The notes beneath the pieces were generated by a model. That model did not search any database. It had not been told where the DNA came from and saw only the letters and a program-made list of their open reading frames with translations. From the NCBI GenBank assembly GCA_019649035.1, contig BMAT01011818.1, positions 55,900 to 79,124 on the forward strand: a stretch of 23,225 bases of DNA, written 5' to 3'. Position numbers and translations under genes: made by a program. Positions 19,506 to 23,225 of this stretch are shown piece by piece (the stretch's first letter is position 1; the number at the start of each line of letters is the position of its first letter). The stretch is from Elysia marginata (Eukaryota; Mollusca; Gastropoda; Plakobranchidae).

Positions 19506-20538
19506 ATTTTGTTAATGAAATTGGATACATTTCCCTAAGGGGTTTTCAATAGCTATTTTGATGGAATTGTTTCAAATCATTCGACATTTGACAGCATCGT
19601 TGTTTCATTCCGTAATGTGATGTTGATTTTTTGTTGTTGTTTTTTCGGCATTATTGCTGTTGTGTGTGTGTTTTGATATTGTTGACAATAAGAATCTAGT
19701 TTCGTGGAAAGACCTGGCTCGCAGTGTAAAGAGTCTTCGCATGTGTGTCCTGCTGCTTGATATAAGTGCTGTAGTAACGGTATGTACGGCAATCATAACG
19801 TCATGGTGATCGTGATATGGATTGGTTTTATCTTTATTTTTAGTAGTTGTAAAAGGTAAACTTTTCTTTAAGAGAGTATTACTTTATAATGACAATGATC
19901 CGGTCCACTGGAGAGAGATGGTTTATTCCCGCGAGTCCCCAAAGACACTCCCGCTAGACATTACATCCTCGGGCTTTTTCGTATCTTAAATGGTCACTAA
20001 GTTATTGAACCTTTTTTAGAGGGTTGAGATGCATTATCGTGTCACGTTTAACTCTGACGTGTTGAGTTGTTGGACCATAGGTGTATTTTAAACTTTCAAT
20101 ACAAAATCTAATTATTCGTGTTTTTTGTGAATTGGGAGTCGATTCAGGTTAGACTGAAACTTGTGCGACCTCGAATGGGTATAAATATTATCAAGAATGT
20201 CTGAATAGCTATTAATGATAAGTATAAATGCTTAGGATTTCCGCGCACAAAAAAAACTGATCTTATAGTAGGGTTTTTAAATCAAGGTCCAATAAAACAG
20301 GAAAGAAACTGGGGTTTTTTTTGTTTTCAGCAACTTCCTAGGAGTCACAATATGAGTTTTACGAAAAGGGACGAGAGAAATGTTCCCATTGATAAAATGC
20401 AAAAGAAATTGAATTTTCAGCTTTTACTTAGATTGGCTGGCGTTTTGCAAGTTCTTAGTTTACATTGATTTTTGGCTTTTACGAGAATTGGATTTGATAT
20501 TGTTTTTGTCTCCGTCGTCGCGATCAGTTTTGTTTGTA
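19506..20538. other. Intronic sequence, nothing recognised
   Basis: No feature was identified after the TATC array ends. Confidence 0.45.
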
Positions 20539-20552
20539 TCTCTCTCTCTCTC

Positions 20553-20587
<35 letters not shown>
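20539..20587 (+). repeat. (TC)n microsatellite
   Basis: About 49 bases of TC repeat with one G interruption. Confidence 0.95.
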
Positions 20588-20930
20588 GCTTCGTAGGAAT
20601 TCAGTTGAAAATCTTTTTGCACTCAATTATCATTTTGAAGTTTTGGTGGAAGACGCTATTCCCTGTCACTGTGAGTCTCTCAACGGCTCTATTGCCTAAG
20701 TAACTTTTCCCTTATTACGTTGCGTTATGTGTGATCTGAAACTTAAGAGAGCAAGCTGAACGCCTCAGGGATCTTCACCTTATAATGGGCTAAGCCCGTT
20801 AAATCGATCTTATCTTGATCGTTTTGGGGACATTTTGGAGAGATGGTAGTGAGTGAGATCAGCTTGTGTCCCGTAATGTACTGGGTAGTTGTAGCGATGA
20901 CACGTTGCAGATATTGACTTTGATATTGCA

Positions 20931-21028
20931 GAGAGGAGAGAAGGAAGAGGAGGATAAATACAAACGACAGACAGGGACATAGAGATACAGGCTTGCAGAC
21001 AGACAGTCAGACAGACAAACACACAGAC
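20931..21028 (+). repeat. GA-rich then imperfect (CAGA)n tract
   Basis: GAGAGGAGAGAAGGAAGAGG leads into CAGACAGACAGTCAGACAGA-type repeats. Confidence 0.85.
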
Positions 21029-22593
21029 TGAAAAAGTTGCACTCTAAACAGTCGATTAGGGTAAAAATGGCACGTGTAGCCGAGGGAAGGGGAAGGGAGG
21101 TGAGAGTTGATTTTGTATGGGGCCAAAAGAAAACTGGCAAAAAAAAATCTCTTAAAAAGTTGTGATGCACTCCTACCTTCCGTTCTTCCAATCAAATGCG
21201 TCTTGTGTGGGAACGGGATAGAAAATGAGAGCACCCATTAGGCGTTGCATGCTCTTTCACAACAGCGCAAAACTCTCGCGCTCAATTAAAGTGCGTTTAA
21301 AATAATGCGTGAGAAAATTGGTTTGTTTGTTCAGTCCTACAATTATGACAAAGGTAGCAAATAATTATAGCGTTTGTTTCCGTATCCTCTTCTCGACTGT
21401 TCTGTCTCTATGTGTCGTAAAGCGTTTGGGTGTTTCGTACAAATTAATGCGCGATTTAAACTTTGTTGTCTATATCCTCATGTTGCTTTATTTCCATGAT
21501 TTTGTTCTCTTTGTTTTTCTCCAAGGCTTTCACTTACCCAGTAATCTCGCTTAATTCGTTGCTGCTTAACTGGGCTTTTCTGCCACTCACACTTAAACAC
21601 TATTTGCGTTTACCTCGGCCTCTTTTTTAATGCAAACTGAAAAGGACCGACCTATTTCACAGTCATAATTATATTCCACAATGCACCTCTTTATCTCTTT
21701 CTTACGCATAATCTTGTCAAAAATCGTATTTAATTATGCTAGATAACTTTATAATTGTGTTAACAGTGTAGTATTTTAGCTTCTCCCTAAGTATATGTCT
21801 CCAAACTTTTCAGAATTTTTAATGCGGTCAATCTAGATTGTTATCAGGAATTTTGCATTTTAAAATTCTTTTCTACTTTGAGGAAAACTGAATAAAAATT
21901 GAAAAAAAAATATATATAATTATCGCGGTCGTCAGACAGAACATTCTAGTAGACAAAAATCTATTTATAAAAGCTTTGTAGGCACCGCAACCTACAAGAT
22001 GCACTGGCCACACCGTAGAGTTTTAATGGAATTTTTTCCTCCTATGGCCGTGATAAGGTCCGGCCAATTCCATTCAAGAGATATTGCTTGGTTTACTTGT
22101 ATTCTTATTGATCTATAAATATTTAAAAGAGACACGTCAATGTAATATTTGTCCAAAATTTTTGGATGAAAATTTGGTAGTTTAGCCCTTCATTGATTTT
22201 GGTGTTTGTAGGTAATAGGATAAACGACAGGCAACGTTTTAAAAGATAGGCTTTAAAAAAGGCGTTGAAGTTGTGTACATAGTACGTTTTATTTTATTTT
22301 AAATTGGTGTCGTTGTTGAAGCTGCTTGTATCTTCAATTTAGGGATAAATTGTATACTTTTTTTTTTGTAATTTTGGGGTCATGAAGTCGCTTCCTTATC
22401 TCCGTCTCTCCTCATTCAAATGTGTTTTCAACTGTAAAGTATTAAGTCTCTGAATAGAATTGTTTAATACATCAAAATTGATCTCCATAATTCTGTTCAA
22501 TTGATTTATGATGAAAAATTGTGTAATCGGTCTTATTTGTTATGATGAAGATAATAGTAATGGGTGTTGATAAACAATTCTTGAAGTTTGGTT
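21029..22593. other. AT-rich intronic sequence, nothing recognised
   Basis: A small inverted repeat TTGTAGG/CCTACAA (21976-21997, 8-nt loop) is the only structure noted. Confidence 0.45.
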
Positions 22594-22604
22594 GGGGGGG
22601 GGGG
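22594..22604 (+). repeat. G11 homopolymer
   Basis: An uninterrupted run of G. A second run of eight G lies at 22870-22877. Confidence 0.9.
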
Positions 22605-22879
22605 TTGGCCAACAGTCACTCTAATACCCACTTTGAGAATCGCTATATCGTTTACTTTTTATTGGCGTTTTCCGTCGTCGCTGGCCATCTTTTGTCTTCT
22701 ATCCGTAACATTGAGAGTGTCTTTCTGGACAAGGTAAGCCTAGTGATGCGGAAATCCTGTAGAAATCATTATAGAGGCATGTTATCATCTGTCTGATGGT
22801 AAGATGGTGGCGGTAGGCAGACTAGGAGGGCGACAATGAGGCAGTGAAGTGCAAAGCGAGTGATGTGTAGGGGGGGGTG

Positions 22880-22929
<50 letters not shown>
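22880..22929 (+). repeat. (TGTC)n then (TC)n microsatellite
   Basis: Three TGTC-type units lead into about 20 TC repeats. Confidence 0.95.
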
Positions 22930-22930
<1 letters not shown>

Positions 22931-23216
22931 CTTTTTTGACTTTCTGTTTCTCTCCCTCCTTCGCATGTTAATCAAAACACACTATAGATTCGTTCCTGAA
23001 CATTTATCTATCTTTTCTGCTCAACATCTTTTTTCTAGGACACTTTAACAACTTTTAACCGTTACAGATCTCCCTCTTATACCATCATCAACAACTCGCG
23101 TTCCTTTAGAAGACCCGCAACACCCTGACCACAAGCTAGGCCTATGGCCGACTTTTTCCCATAAGTTTTATCTGTTCATATAAAACTGATAAATGATCGC
23201 TGTGGACAGGCATGAG

Positions 23217-23225
23217 CCCCCCCCC
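23217..23225 (+). repeat. Poly(C) run at the window edge
   Basis: At least nine C, cut by the end of the window. Confidence 0.9.

Larger units (their letters stand above)
12625..23225 (+). other. 5' portion of a long ESRP intron, U12-type by its donor (at least 10.6 kb)
   Basis: No exon continuing the ESRP protein (the Tyr-Leu residues, then the linker to RRM1) was found before the window ends. The interval contains a SINE, several microsatellites and the hammerhead ribozyme pair. Confidence 0.7.

Noticed and set aside
22780..22820. GGTGG-type motifs as an ESRP autoregulatory binding cluster
   Set aside because: Only isolated copies are present, far from any exon in the window.

Overview
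The window looks like intron-rich animal nuclear DNA. It holds two short protein-coding exons with consensus splice sites, set in about 23 kb of AT-rich sequence full of microsatellites ((CT)n, (GA)n, TATC), fossil mobile elements and unassigned non-coding DNA. Only 370 of 23,225 bases can be called coding. The encoded peptide, intron density, tRNA-derived SINE and repeat spectrum suggest an invertebrate, probably a lophotrochozoan and perhaps a mollusc. That placement is inference.

The two exons (9770-9913 and 12399-12624, + strand) encode consecutive N-terminal pieces of an epithelial splicing regulatory protein (ESRP1/2 in vertebrates, Fusilli in Drosophila). Recognisable signatures include [29 protein letters not shown] and [12 protein letters not shown]. 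The upstream intron covers at least 1-9769 and the downstream intron at least 12625-23225, so the start codon and the RRM-encoding exons lie outside the window. The intron between the exons is an ordinary GT-AG intron of 2485 bp. The intron after the second exon begins GTATCCTTT, the full consensus of a U12-type (minor spliceosome) 5' splice site.

Upstream intron (1-9769): polypyrimidine and TATC tracts, large (CT)n blocks near 3.8-4.5 kb, purine-rich DNA from 5.0 to 6.07 kb with a long (GA)n run, a 53-bp tandem duplication near 3.45 kb, a GC-rich island at 2.0-2.5 kb, a possible degenerate tRNA-like head near 8.5 kb, and a fold-back MITE with TTAA ends at 9266-9473. Middle intron (9914-12398): a (GA)n tract just after the donor and a diverged direct repeat of about 130 bp. 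Downstream intron: a tRNA-related SINE at 13811-14132, further microsatellites, and the most interesting object in the window.

That object, at about 19032-19505, is a tandem pair of type I hammerhead ribozyme motifs in the same orientation (19111-19154 and 19313-19357). Their predicted cleavage sites are 203 nt apart, and each motif is followed by a similar spacer and a TATC microsatellite. Stems I and II differ in sequence between the copies but keep pairing. This resembles retrozymes, or the hammerhead-bearing terminal repeats of Penelope-like elements, and it lies in the sense strand of the host intron. No reverse transcriptase or other transposon protein is visible.
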